Shown: positions 9,751 through 18,586 of the stretch, one piece after another
How the letters are laid out: the number at the start of each line of letters is the position of its first letter
Numbering within the stretch: position 1 is the stretch's first letter
DNA from: Alteromonas marina
Lineage (GTDB): Bacteria > Pseudomonadota > Gammaproteobacteria > Enterobacterales > Alteromonadaceae
Direction: 5' to 3'
Length of the DNA: 64,000 bases
Assembly: GCF_000808575.1 (NCBI RefSeq)
Contig: NZ_JWLW01000009.1
Coordinates: 26,218 to 90,217 of the forward strand
Notes under the pieces: model-generated
Told to the model about the DNA's origin: nothing
The model's database searches: none
The model's input: the letters and a program-made list of their open reading frames with translations, nothing else
Translations under genes and position numbers: made by a program

Positions 9751-12700
9751 TTAAGCTAATGTGTGATTTCTATAACGATATCGTTGAAATGCTGCCACTA
9801 TTGTCGGGGTAAACACCAAAGATAAAATAACAGAAAAGCCTACGCCACCAGCAAGCACAACAGCCAGCGGCGGCCAAAAGCTCCCTTCACTGAACAACAG
9901 CAGCGGTATTAAGCCACCCACAGTAGTAAAAGTAGTGGATAAAATATGTCGGCTACAGCTCATGGTTTCTTCAACGATGGCTTTGGTATCGCCTTGCTTA
10001 GCTTTGGGGTTAGCGTTAATCGCGGCGATAACGACTATCGAGCCATTTATTGCAACGCCGATAAGCCCTGCACAACCAAGTAAAGGGTTAAACCCAACTG
10101 GCAAACCAGAAATCCACAAGCTAAACATTCCTAGTCCTACAGAGAGAATAGCAACTAGCGCGATTACGCCAGCCATGCGTAGGCTAGTAAAGGTTAAAAT
10201 GAGCGTGGTCACCATTAGCACTAATAAGACTGGGGCATACGTCGCAAGTTTACCTAACGCCTGCTGCTGTTCATCTGCATCACCGGCCAAGTGGATCCTA
10301 TAGCCCTCTGGCAATACCAGCCTACTCTCAAGCAAATCTCTTAGCTGATTACTAGCGTCAATTGCCGGTACACCAGGAAGCAAAAAGGCTTGGATGCGAT
10401 TAAGTCGTTCTCCGTCTACACGGGTAATGCTGCTGGTTGCAGGCTGTAGTGTTAAATTACTCACTGCGGCCAAAGGAGACCAAGAAATAGCATTATCGCC
10501 GGTTACAGGGATAGGCATAGCATCCACACCCGTTACATTTTGCCTATATGCCTCATCAAGTCGCACTCTAACGGGAATTTCCTCTGTACTTTCAAGCACT
10601 GAACCGCCAGTAATCCCCGAGAAGTTAATTTGCATCTGATTGGCAAGCTCAGAAAGGGTTAAGCCGAGGTGAGACAAGTTATCGCTGTCTGCATTTATTT
10701 TAAGCTCAGGTTCACCCATTGAAATACTGGTGATCGACTGAGATATGCCGTCAACTTGTGACATCAGCATACGCACCTTATCACCTAGGTCGTTCAGTAT
10801 ATTAAGATCGGGGCCGAAGATTTCAACTTCAACCGGCGCGGCAATGGGGGGCCCCTGTCCAAAGGCTCGTACTACAATTTGTACTTCAGGGTACTCACTA
10901 TCAAGGGAATGCTGAAGATTACCTACTAGCGCTACGGCGTCTTCTACCGTGTGTGTCGATACAACAGCATTTGCAAAGTACGGCATATTGTCACGGGTCA
11001 TCATTTGATTGTAATAAACTGACGGTGCTGATCCGCCCACCAACCAACTGACTTGCTTCACCCCTCGCTCGTCACGAATAGCGGTATCAACCTTTTTAAC
11101 ATATTGAGTCGTGTTATCGATGCTGCTTCCCTCTTTCGTCCACAGGTAGACTTCAAACTGATCCCTATCTGCACTTGGGAAAAACACGTTAGCGAGTGTT
11201 GAAGACAGCACAAAGCCGGACAAGCAAAGTAAGGCTATAACCGGCAGCACTAAAACAGGCTGCTTTATCCAGCGACCTAATTGTTTCTTGAATGCTAGGC
11301 TTAGCTGGGGAGCTTGCAATCCAACTTTCCACCAAGGCTTTGATACGATTTCGGAGGACGAGTCATTGTGGTGCTTTGGTAAAAATCGAGCGGCTAACGC
11401 AGCGATTATCGTCAATGAAATAAACAGCGAACCAATAAGCGCCATAACCACACTAATCGCAATAGGCCCTACGAAATCCCCTATATTCCCATCAAGCAGA
11501 AAAATAGGCATAAAGCCAAGAATGGTAGTGAGTGTTGACGCCAATAACGGCGCAAATAGGTGAGATACACTTTTAGCCATTGCTCCCACCCGAGTTAAGT
11601 TGGGATCTTGTAGATTAATGCGTATTTCATCGGTGATCACAATGGCGTTATCAATAAGCAAGCCGATAGCGATAATCATCCCAAAAATTGACATTTGATG
11701 TATCTGCTCGTCATAAAAGCTTAACGAAAACAGGGCAAAGGCCGCACACAATGGCAGTGCTAACCCCACAATCCACGCCGCTCGAAATCCCATAAACAAT
11801 AGAATGACCATCATGACAACAGCACACCCCATAAGCAGGTTCATCGACAAGTCAGCCAAGCGGTTTGCCGTATATTCGTTTTGCTCAAATGCCACAGTAG
11901 CGGTCAAGGTGCCGCTAAAATCTTTATTAAATTGCTCAACAACCGCTAACGCATTTTTAGTCCACACATCAGAACGTAGCGAAGGCTGCATACGGGCTGC
12001 TACGAAAATTGACTCTTCACCGTTTAAAAAGGCTACCTCGCCTCTCGGTGTGGTGTAACTGCGCTCTACCGACGCCACATCTTCTACCCTCAAGTAGCGG
12101 CCCTGCGCGTTCATCAAAGGAATTGACGCTATCATATTGACGCCATTTAACCCTTCTCCCACTGTGAAGCGCACGTTGCTCTGCTCGGTGTTCAGCATGC
12201 CAGCGGGCAACTTGGGATCGGCTCGGCTAATTGTGTTGCTTACCTGCTGCAGTGTAAGCCCTGTGGCGGCAAGCTTAATAGGGTCTATACTGACACTGAT
12301 TTCTTCCTGCGGTGCGCCGTATACACGCACGAGTTCAGTTCCATTAACGTTGCGAAGGCGGTCTGTCAGTTCTTGGGCCAATCGAGCAGTGAGTGTAATA
12401 GGGGTATTTTCAAAATGGTCGGCACGTACAGAAAGCAATAAGGTGAAGGCAGTTGCCCCCCGTTTTTCGTCAAATATTGGGGCCATTGCGCCTTGTGGAA
12501 AAGACTCAGCGGCTGCACCTATTGCATCGCGAATTTCACTGAATAGCTGCTCGTTGCTTTTGTTATTAATCCAGTCCTGAGTCTCAATTAAGATAATAGA
12601 AATACCTGCACGAGACGTGGATTTTACTTCCTTGATCTCAAATATTTCTCTTAACCTGTCTTCCAACACATCGCTGACTAAGGCTTCAACCCGCTCGGCT

Positions 12701-12897
12701 GATGCTCCTGGGTATTGAGTGATGATCAACGCATTTCTTGTATCTATTCGAGGGTCTTCGATACGTGGCAAAGAGCCCAATGCTGATAAGCCTGCGGTGA
12801 TTAAAATCAACAAGCTTAAAATCAGCAAATGGCCACGTCGATAAAACAGCGTGTACCAAGGATAGGGTTTATCGGTGTCGACATTGAATGACTTCAT
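9751..12897 (-). CDS. RND-family efflux pump inner-membrane permease
   Basis: A 1048-residue AcrB-type permease that should export small toxic molecules in exchange for protons, as a trimer with an adaptor and an outer-membrane channel. One helix near residues 23-43, a large periplasmic loop, a block of helices from about 352, a second loop and a final helix block give the typical duplicated 12-helix layout. In the proton-relay helix the motif reads GLLIDNA, with Asp416 and Asn417 where AcrB has two aspartates; Asp-Asn is also seen in other family members. Its ATG overlaps the last base of the adaptor gene, so the two are one operon. No outer-membrane channel gene is present, so a shared TolC-like channel is probable. 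Substrate unknown. Confidence 0.92.
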   Translation of the reverse strand: MKSFNVDTDKPYPWYTLFYRRGHLLILSLLILITAGLSALGSLPRIEDPRIDTRNALIITQYPGASAERVEALVSDVLEDRLREIFEIKEVKSTSRAGISIILIETQDWINNKSNEQLFSEIRDAIGAAAESFPQGAMAPIFDEKRGATAFTLLLSVRADHFENTPITLTARLAQELTDRLRNVNGTELVRVYGAPQEEISVSIDPIKLAATGLTLQQVSNTISRADPKLPAGMLNTEQSNVRFTVGEGLNGVNMIASIPLMNAQGRYLRVEDVASVERSYTTPRGEVAFLNGEESIFVAARMQPSLRSDVWTKNALAVVEQFNKDFSGTLTATVAFEQNEYTANRLADLSMNLLMGCAVVMMVILLFMGFRAAWIVGLALPLCAAFALFSLSFYDEQIHQMSIFGMIIAIGLLIDNAIVITDEIRINLQDPNLTRVGAMAKSVSHLFAPLLASTLTTILGFMPIFLLDGNIGDFVGPIAISVVMALIGSLFISLTIIAALAARFLPKHHNDSSSEIVSKPWWKVGLQAPQLSLAFKKQLGRWIKQPVLVLPVIALLCLSGFVLSSTLANVFFPSADRDQFEVYLWTKEGSSIDNTTQYVKKVDTAIRDERGVKQVSWLVGGSAPSVYYNQMMTRDNMPYFANAVVSTHTVEDAVALVGNLQHSLDSEYPEVQIVVRAFGQGPPIAAPVEVEIFGPDLNILNDLGDKVRMLMSQVDGISQSITSISMGEPELKINADSDNLSHLGLTLSELANQMQINFSGITGGSVLESTEEIPVRVRLDEAYRQNVTGVDAMPIPVTGDNAISWSPLAAVSNLTLQPATSSITRVDGERLNRIQAFLLPGVPAIDASNQLRDLLESRLVLPEGYRIHLAGDADEQQQALGKLATYAPVLLVLMVTTLILTFTSLRMAGVIALVAILSVGLGMFSLWISGLPVGFNPLLGCAGLIGVAINGSIVVIAAINANPKAKQGDTKAIVEETMSCSRHILSTTFTTVGGLIPLLLFSEGSFWPPLAVVLAGGVGFSVILSLVFTPTIVAAFQRYRYRNHTLA

Positions 12898-14036
12898 TAA
12901 CGCGCCCCAGCTTGCTGTTGACTGGGAATGGCTACCATCTGCCCTGGCGCTAATTTATGCGTCCCTTCATCAACATATATATCACCGTCTTCAAGTGCGC
13001 CGCGAACAAACGCCTTGTTACCGTCGGTGTATACCACTTCTACCACACGTGCTTGCAAGGTGGCGTTTCCTTCTTTTGGTAACACAAAGACACGCCATAG
13101 CCCCCTAAGCCCATTACTTAATGCGTTAACTGGAAGCCATGCGCCAGTTTCAGAATGAGAGCGGAACGCAGACAAAATGGCCATATCGCCGGGGCGTACA
13201 CGTTCATTGCTATTAAGGGTAACAAGGATATCAACGGTTCGAGTTTGCACGTTGCGCGTGGGGAGGCGCTGAGATACCGTCCCTGCTACATCTAGATCTC
13301 CAACGCGTACAAGCACAGGTTCATTTACGTCAAATTGCTCTACAACGTCAGCGGGCACCGCAAAGCGCGCTTGGTAATTTTCACTGCTTGTAATACCAAA
13401 CACAGGACTGCCTGCACTCACCACACTGCCTTCATCGAAAAAGCGGCGATTGACTACACCATCGAACGGTGAAAAAAGTGTGGTTTTTCTTATCTCCACA
13501 TTAAGAGATTCGAGGGCGGCTTGCATCTCACTCAATTGGGCTTTCGCAACATTTAAATTCGCTTTTGCTTCATCTAATCGTTGTGCGGATTCTAGCTTTT
13601 TTTCTACCAATGACTTGGTTCTATCGCTGTTTACATTCGCAAGAGCAAGGTCAGCATTTGCGCGTTCAATTGCAGCTTGAAGTTCTCTTTTTCTCGCAGT
13701 AAGACGCGCAATGTCTTGTTGCGCAAGCATATCGCCTTTCTTTACTACATCGCCTTCTTCTACGAGCATGCGGTTAACTTGACCTGCGACATCAAAAGAC
13801 AAAGACGTTGCCTTAGGTGATTCAACTAAACCAAATACGTTAACAGGTGTTTCAAAGCCTGATTGAATTTTTACCTGGCCAGTGGAAACTGTTGCGGGCA
13901 ACCTTGCCTCTGGCGCTTGCGTTGCGTTACCCAAACCGGCCGTCATTAAAAGTATCACTAATGCTGCAGTAAAAGCGGCAATCGAAATTATTAACGTGAA
14001 TTTACCACTTTTAGTTGGCGTATTTGCAGCAGTCAT
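12897..14036 (-). CDS. RND efflux periplasmic adaptor (membrane fusion protein)
   Basis: Adaptor that links the RND permease to an outer-membrane channel. The 379-residue protein has one N-terminal membrane anchor (about 14-34) and no lipobox. It then has a split biotinyl/lipoyl-like domain around a long alpha hairpin (about 105-180, rich in Ala, Glu, Lys and Leu), and a beta-barrel and membrane-proximal domain. I chose the ATG at 14036, which has AAAGGA six bases upstream, over a TTG at 14054. It is the first gene of the efflux operon, divergent from the TetR regulator, and a palindrome lies in the shared promoter region. Confidence 0.92.
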   Translation of the reverse strand: MTAANTPTKSGKFTLIISIAAFTAALVILLMTAGLGNATQAPEARLPATVSTGQVKIQSGFETPVNVFGLVESPKATSLSFDVAGQVNRMLVEEGDVVKKGDMLAQQDIARLTARKRELQAAIERANADLALANVNSDRTKSLVEKKLESAQRLDEAKANLNVAKAQLSEMQAALESLNVEIRKTTLFSPFDGVVNRRFFDEGSVVSAGSPVFGITSSENYQARFAVPADVVEQFDVNEPVLVRVGDLDVAGTVSQRLPTRNVQTRTVDILVTLNSNERVRPGDMAILSAFRSHSETGAWLPVNALSNGLRGLWRVFVLPKEGNATLQARVVEVVYTDGNKAFVRGALEDGDIYVDEGTHKLAPGQMVAIPSQQQAGAR

Positions 14037-14112
14037 AACAGTTCCTTTAACCAATTTAGCGAATGCTTTAGGCTATATTTGCATACTTATTGTGCTATGC
14101 TAGTATATAAAT

Positions 14113-14127
14113 ACTAGACCGTCCAGT
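14113..14127. promoter_or_regulatory. Palindromic operator between RND operon and TetR gene
   Basis: The 15-base stretch ACTAGACCGTCCAGT is a palindrome around its central C, with one mismatched pair. It lies between the adaptor start at 14036 and the TetR start at 14166. The position and form fit a TetR-family repressor site controlling both the pump and its own gene. Seen in sequence; binding is inferred. Confidence 0.7.
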
Positions 14128-14165
14128 TTGATATTTAAATATTCTGCAATAAAGTGAGAACATAC

Positions 14166-14819
14166 GTGGCAACCACCAAAAAGCAAGGCCGTCCTAAAAG
14201 TGAAGAAAAATACCACCTTGTACTACATGCCGCGTCTTGCTTGTTTCTGAAAGAAGGCTTTGCGAATACATCAATGGATACGGTAGCTAAAGCATCGGGC
14301 GTGTCTAAACAGACCGTCTACTCTCACTTTGAAAGTAAAGATGCTCTTTTTAAAGCGGCTATTTCATCAAAGTGCAGGTCATATCAACTCGACACTCAAC
14401 AACTCATAGACGCCACCTCTGGCTCACTTTCTCTGTTTGAATGCTTACAAAAAGTGGGTTGTCAGTTTGTGCGTTTACTACAAGACCCTGAAGCCATCGC
14501 CATATTCCGCGTGATTATAGCCGAAGCAGTAAACAGCCCTCACGTAGCTACGCTTTTTTATCAAGCAGGCCCTGAAGCATCGCTCGCTACACTGAGTTCA
14601 GTCATTGAGAAATTTGGACAAGGCAGCTTGAATGCTAAGGTTGCACAGCAACTTGCTGTGGACTTTTGCGCACTACTGAAGGGTGAATATCACACCATGA
14701 TGCTTTGCGGCATACAGTCTCCACTGAAAGACGAAGAGATCACAGCACACGTAAATAGCGCAGCTGAAAAGATTCTCTTACTTTTCACTCACTACACACA
14801 GCAAAACGCCAAATGCTGA
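14166..14819 (+). CDS. TetR-family repressor of the adjacent efflux operon
   Basis: A TetR/AcrR-type DNA-binding regulator of 217 residues. The N-terminal helix-turn-helix is clear: GFANTSMDTVAKASGVSKQ then TVYSHFESKDALF. The C-terminal half, which should sense a ligand, resembles the AefR-like group. It is divergent from the RND adaptor and permease genes with a palindrome in between, so it most likely represses the pump until an inducer binds. Start choice: the GTG at 14166 gives the typical beginning MATTKKQGRPK and has GTGAG seven bases upstream. A GTG at 14154 would add four residues. A small hairpin overlaps the stop codon (14819-14837). Confidence 0.88.
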   Translation: MATTKKQGRPKSEEKYHLVLHAASCLFLKEGFANTSMDTVAKASGVSKQTVYSHFESKDALFKAAISSKCRSYQLDTQQLIDATSGSLSLFECLQKVGCQFVRLLQDPEAIAIFRVIIAEAVNSPHVATLFYQAGPEASLATLSSVIEKFGQGSLNAKVAQQLAVDFCALLKGEYHTMMLCGIQSPLKDEEITAHVNSAAEKILLLFTHYTQQNAKC

Positions 14820-14905
14820 TGCTTTTAAAAAAAGCATTAATCTAGCTTTTACCGTTGGCCAAACTTAACGAAACGTGAGACAAGATTAACCTTGCCCTAA
14901 TGACT

Positions 14906-14922
14906 TAATACCAGCGGTATTA
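14906..14922. promoter_or_regulatory. Perfect palindrome TAATACC-AGC-GGTATTA upstream of pyrB
   Basis: Seven-base perfect arms around AGC, 37-53 bases before the pyrB ATG. It probably overlaps the pyrB promoter, since the right arm runs into an A/T-rich TATTATAA stretch. It may be an operator or a fragment of a dispersed repeat. The regulator is unknown. Confidence 0.5.
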
Positions 14923-14959
14923 TAAACTAGCGCCGTTTTCGTTGATGATTGAGAAGCGC

Positions 14960-15973
14960 ATGTCTGACTTTACCGGTAACCACATTCTTTCGGTTAATCA
15001 ATTCGATCGCGAGGCCATTGAGAAAGTGTTCTCAGTTGCCAATTCCATGCAACCCTATGCCAAACGACAAAAGCGCACAACCGTGCTAGATGGCGCCATT
15101 CTCGGCAACCTTTTCTTTGAGCCAAGTACCCGTACGCGAGTTAGCTTTGGTACCGCATTCAACCTTTTAGGTGGCGAAGTAAGAGAAACCACCGGCATGT
15201 CGAGCTCTGCGCTTGCTAAGGGTGAGTCATTGTACGACACAGCCCGTGTGCTGAGCGGCTATTCTGACATAATTGCAATGCGACACCCTGCAGCGGGTTC
15301 AGTGGCAGAATTTGCCGAAGGTAGTCGTGTACCTGTTATCAACGGTGGTGATGGTGCAAATGAACACCCTACCCAGGCGCTGTTGGACTTGTTCACGATT
15401 AAACGTGAACTGGAATACAATGGCCACGGCATTGACGGCTTGCACATCGCCATGATTGGTGATTTGCGCTACGGCCGAACCGTACACTCTTTATCTCGCT
15501 TGTTATGTTTGTTTAAAAACATTCGCTTTACGCTCATTTCGCCAAAAGAGCTGGCCATGCCTCAGCCTATCATAGACGCCATCGAAAATGCGGGGCACCA
15601 GCTTACGATTACCGATACCCTTGAAGGGAATATGGATGCGGACATATGCTACCAAACACGCATTCAGGAAGAGCGCTTTCCTTCTCAGGAAGAAGCTAAC
15701 AAATACCGAGGTAAGTTCCGCCTTAATCAGTCGATTTACACGAAACACTTTCAGTCGAAGACCGTTATCATGCATCCACTTCCGCGAGATTCACGTATGG
15801 AAGCCAACGAATTAGATAACGATCTAAACCTCAATCCAAACCTCGCCATTTTTAGACAAACCGACAACGGTGTGCTTGTCAGAATGGCTTTGTTTGCGCT
15901 TACTCTGGGTGTGGAAAACCTTCTCACTAAGTACGAGCGTGACGTGGTTTGGTACAGCAATAAGAGTAAGTAA
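14960..15973 (+). CDS. pyrB: Aspartate carbamoyltransferase catalytic chain
   Basis: Catalyses the first committed step of pyrimidine synthesis: carbamoyl phosphate plus aspartate gives carbamoyl aspartate. The carbamoyl-phosphate loop [12 protein letters not shown], the lysine loop [11 protein letters not shown], the [15 protein letters not shown] motif and HPLPR are all present, so it should be active. At about 337 residues it is longer than the E. coli chain, and no pyrI regulatory gene follows; many marine gammaproteobacteria have this form. The ATG at 14960 fits alignment with other PyrB proteins. An ATG at 14945 and a TTG at 14942 in the same frame are alternatives, and none has a strong ribosome-binding site. 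hemL starts four bases after the stop, so the two are probably co-transcribed. Confidence 0.93.
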   Translation: MSDFTGNHILSVNQFDREAIEKVFSVANSMQPYAKRQKRTTVLDGAILGNLFFEPSTRTRVSFGTAFNLLGGEVRETTGMSSSALAKGESLYDTARVLSGYSDIIAMRHPAAGSVAEFAEGSRVPVINGGDGANEHPTQALLDLFTIKRELEYNGHGIDGLHIAMIGDLRYGRTVHSLSRLLCLFKNIRFTLISPKELAMPQPIIDAIENAGHQLTITDTLEGNMDADICYQTRIQEERFPSQEEANKYRGKFRLNQSIYTKHFQSKTVIMHPLPRDSRMEANELDNDLNLNPNLAIFRQTDNGVLVRMALFALTLGVENLLTKYERDVVWYSNKSK

Positions 15974-15977
15974 TTAC

Positions 15978-17258
15978 ATGCAAAAATCTGAAGCCCTATT
16001 TACCCGCGCCCAAAAAACCATTCCTGGTGGCGTAAATTCACCCGTTCGCGCTTTTAAAGCAGTAGGCGGTACACCTCGCTTCATCACGAAAGCTGATGGC
16101 GCTTACATGTGGGATGCGGATGGCAAACAATATATTGACTATATTCAGTCTTGGGGCCCTATGGTTCTTGGTCACAATAACGCTCAAATTCGCGAAGCGG
16201 TAATTGAAGCGTCGTATAACGGCCTATCTTTCGGTGCACCTACCGAAGCTGAAGTGCTCATGGCCGAACTTGTCAGTGAATTAGTTCCTTCAATGGAAAT
16301 GGTGCGCATGGTGAACTCGGGCACAGAAGCCACCATGTCAGCCATCCGTCTTGCTCGCGGCTACACCAGCAGAAACAAAATTGTTAAGTTTGAAGGCTGC
16401 TATCATGGGCATGCGGACTCACTTCTAGTGAAAGCAGGCTCTGGCGCACTAACCCTTGGTGTGCCAAGTTCACCAGGTGTTCCAGCAAATGTTGCTGAGC
16501 ATACGCTTACCGTTGAATACAACAATCTAGATAGCGTTCGAGAAATCTTTGAAGCTCACGGCGATGATATCGCCTGCATTATCGTTGAACCTGTCGCAGG
16601 TAACATGAACTGTATCCCTCCTGTGGAAGGCTTCCTTGAAGGACTTCGCGCTATTTGTGACCAATATGGCAGCATATTGATTTTTGATGAAGTAATGACA
16701 GGCTTCCGCGTATCTCGCGGCGGGGCGCAAGAGCGTTACAACATCAAACCAGACCTGACTTGCTTGGGTAAAGTCATTGGCGGCGGCATGCCAGTGGGCT
16801 GTTTTGGTGGCCGTCGTGACATTATTACTCATATCGCGCCAACTGGACCTATCTACCAAGCAGGTACGCTTTCAGGTAACCCGGTTGCCATGGCCGCAGG
16901 TCTTGCTGCATTAACCCAAATTAAACAGCCTGGCCTTTACGACTCTATCTTTGAGAATACACAAAAGCTCGTTGATGGGTTCCAAGCGCTGGCTGACAAA
17001 CACAATATTAGCCTAACTACTAATATTGCCGGCAGTATGTTTGGGATATTCTTTACGGACGTAGAGAAGGTCACTAACTATAAGCAGGCGATTAACTGTA
17101 ATACCGAGCAGTTTAATAAGTTTTATCACGGTATGTTAGAACAAGGTGTTTACTTAGCCCCAGCGTCTTACGAAGCTGGCTTTGTCTCAAAAGCACACGA
17201 TGCTGAAGTCATTGAAAAAACTTTGGCTGCGGCAGATAAAGTGTTCTCAACCTTATAA
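15978..17258 (+). CDS. hemL: Glutamate-1-semialdehyde 2,1-aminomutase
   Basis: Converts glutamate-1-semialdehyde to 5-aminolevulinate, the precursor of heme, in the C5 pathway. It uses pyridoxal phosphate bound by Lys265 in [13 protein letters not shown]. The 426-residue length and the opening [18 protein letters not shown] match the family; the longer frame upstream overlaps pyrB and is not real. The only gap to pyrB is four bases, suggesting transcription from the pyrB promoter. Other conserved parts include [16 protein letters not shown] and the FDEVMTGFR aspartate that contacts the cofactor ring. Confidence 0.97.
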   Translation: MQKSEALFTRAQKTIPGGVNSPVRAFKAVGGTPRFITKADGAYMWDADGKQYIDYIQSWGPMVLGHNNAQIREAVIEASYNGLSFGAPTEAEVLMAELVSELVPSMEMVRMVNSGTEATMSAIRLARGYTSRNKIVKFEGCYHGHADSLLVKAGSGALTLGVPSSPGVPANVAEHTLTVEYNNLDSVREIFEAHGDDIACIIVEPVAGNMNCIPPVEGFLEGLRAICDQYGSILIFDEVMTGFRVSRGGAQERYNIKPDLTCLGKVIGGGMPVGCFGGRRDIITHIAPTGPIYQAGTLSGNPVAMAAGLAALTQIKQPGLYDSIFENTQKLVDGFQALADKHNISLTTNIAGSMFGIFFTDVEKVTNYKQAINCNTEQFNKFYHGMLEQGVYLAPASYEAGFVSKAHDAEVIEKTLAAADKVFSTL

Positions 17259-17287
17259 ACTATCAGCCCCCTTATCGTTAATTAAAG

Positions 17288-17340
17288 TTCGGCGCTAACA
17301 CTTTTGCAAATGTAATCAAAAGTAATGTGTTAACGCCGAA
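17288..17340. repeat. 14-base inverted repeat with 25-base loop between hemL and cyclase gene
   Basis: Arms TTCGGCGCTAACAC (17288-17301) and GTGTTAACGCCGAA (17327-17340) pair with one mismatch. It sits 30 bases after the hemL stop and 83 bases before the cyclase start. There is no long T-run directly after it, so it is an imperfect terminator candidate. It could instead be a regulatory structure or a small repeat unit. Confidence 0.6.
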
Positions 17341-17422
17341 TTCTCCTTTATACTTTCTTAGCAGCATAATTTTTGCCCCTTTTTGCTGTTTTTCTGTAGG
17401 AAATTGAAAGGTTTGATTAACA

Positions 17423-18499
17423 ATGGATTGGCAAACAAGTGCGTTAAGCGCTCTTATTGTGTATAGCGCTGTTATAAGCATTCTTTACATCAGGCGCAGC
17501 AGACGCTTCAAATATCGACTAAGAAAAGCCCTTTCACGCAACACCAGTAAGTATGAAGCCACGCTTCAGGCCGCTGACGAAGCTCGATTTCAGGCTGCCG
17601 CCGACGAAGCCATGAAGCTCACTCAAACTTTTCAAAAGTTTGTACCCCGCCAATTCGTTGAGCACATGGCTACGACTGATGTGGATTCATTGGAGCTTGG
17701 CTACGCAGCTGAAAACGATGTCGCCATCATGTTTTGTGATATTCGTGGCTTTGCTGGTTTCTCTGAAAGTATTACCCCGCAAGAACTGATGAATTTTCTG
17801 AATTCATATTTCACGCGAATGAATGACCCTATCCACCAAAACCGAGGCTTTATTGATAAGTTTATGGGCGACGGCATAATGGCCTTGTTCGACCACCAGG
17901 GCGGAACCCCTAAGCAGAAAGCATTGGATGCGGTTCAAGCGGCATTAGATTTACGCAAGGCGTTAACCATCTATAACGGGCACAGAAAAAATTGTGACTA
18001 TGAACCTATCAATATGGGTATAGGTATTCACTTCGGCCAAGTCATTATGGGAACCGTAGGTTCAGAAGATAGGATGGATACCACGGTGATAGGTGATAGT
18101 GTCAATATCGCATCTCGGTTAGAAGCGCTTACCCCTAAGTATCAGGCCGATATAATCGTAAGCGCTCAAGTACTTCAAATAATAGGGCCTGGCTTTCCGA
18201 TCAAAACCCGACTACTTGACTGGGTGAGGGTAAAAGGGCGAAAAGCGCCTATTGAGATTTATGAAATTCTTAGCCATCTTCCAGAGCAGGAGCAAGATAA
18301 AAAACTTGCCGTGCAAACGAAGATTGCAGCGGGCCTGGCGTGTAGAATTAACCAGCAGTGGGAAGAGTCTATCGCGTACTTTGAAACAGCGCTAGCGATT
18401 AGCCCTAATGACTCTCTTGTACACCACCATATTGATGTGTGCCGAATTTATAGAAATTTAGACCTTGCGCCTGATTGGGACGGCGCTCTGGTTCTTTAA
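17423..18499 (+). CDS. Class III adenylate/guanylate cyclase with TPR-like C-terminus
   Basis: A 358-residue protein with one N-terminal membrane helix (about 7-23), a coiled-coil linker (about 45-75), a class III nucleotide cyclase domain (about 95-280) and a C-terminal TPR-like repeat (about 300-345). The catalytic set is complete: metal-binding Asp106 and Asp150, purine-selecting Lys146 with Asp219/Thr220, and transition-state Asn228 and Arg232. Lys with Asp/Thr is the adenylate-type combination, so cAMP is the likely product. There is no obvious sensor domain, so control may come through the TPR part or the linker. It stands alone between hemL and a convergent heme-protein gene. Confidence 0.9.
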   Translation: MDWQTSALSALIVYSAVISILYIRRSRRFKYRLRKALSRNTSKYEATLQAADEARFQAAADEAMKLTQTFQKFVPRQFVEHMATTDVDSLELGYAAENDVAIMFCDIRGFAGFSESITPQELMNFLNSYFTRMNDPIHQNRGFIDKFMGDGIMALFDHQGGTPKQKALDAVQAALDLRKALTIYNGHRKNCDYEPINMGIGIHFGQVIMGTVGSEDRMDTTVIGDSVNIASRLEALTPKYQADIIVSAQVLQIIGPGFPIKTRLLDWVRVKGRKAPIEIYEILSHLPEQEQDKKLAVQTKIAAGLACRINQQWEESIAYFETALAISPNDSLVHHHIDVCRIYRNLDLAPDWDGALVL

Positions 18500-18586
18500 C
18501 GTTTATCAAACTGACTTTTTTCGTCGGTCGACTGGGTGTTGAAGCATTTTCTTCTTCCGATGAAGATCTGTTCTTATACAAAGCTC

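Noticed and set aside
16527..16859. 110-codon frame antisense to hemL
   Set aside because: Fully covered by the conserved hemL frame; no ribosome-binding site or homology.
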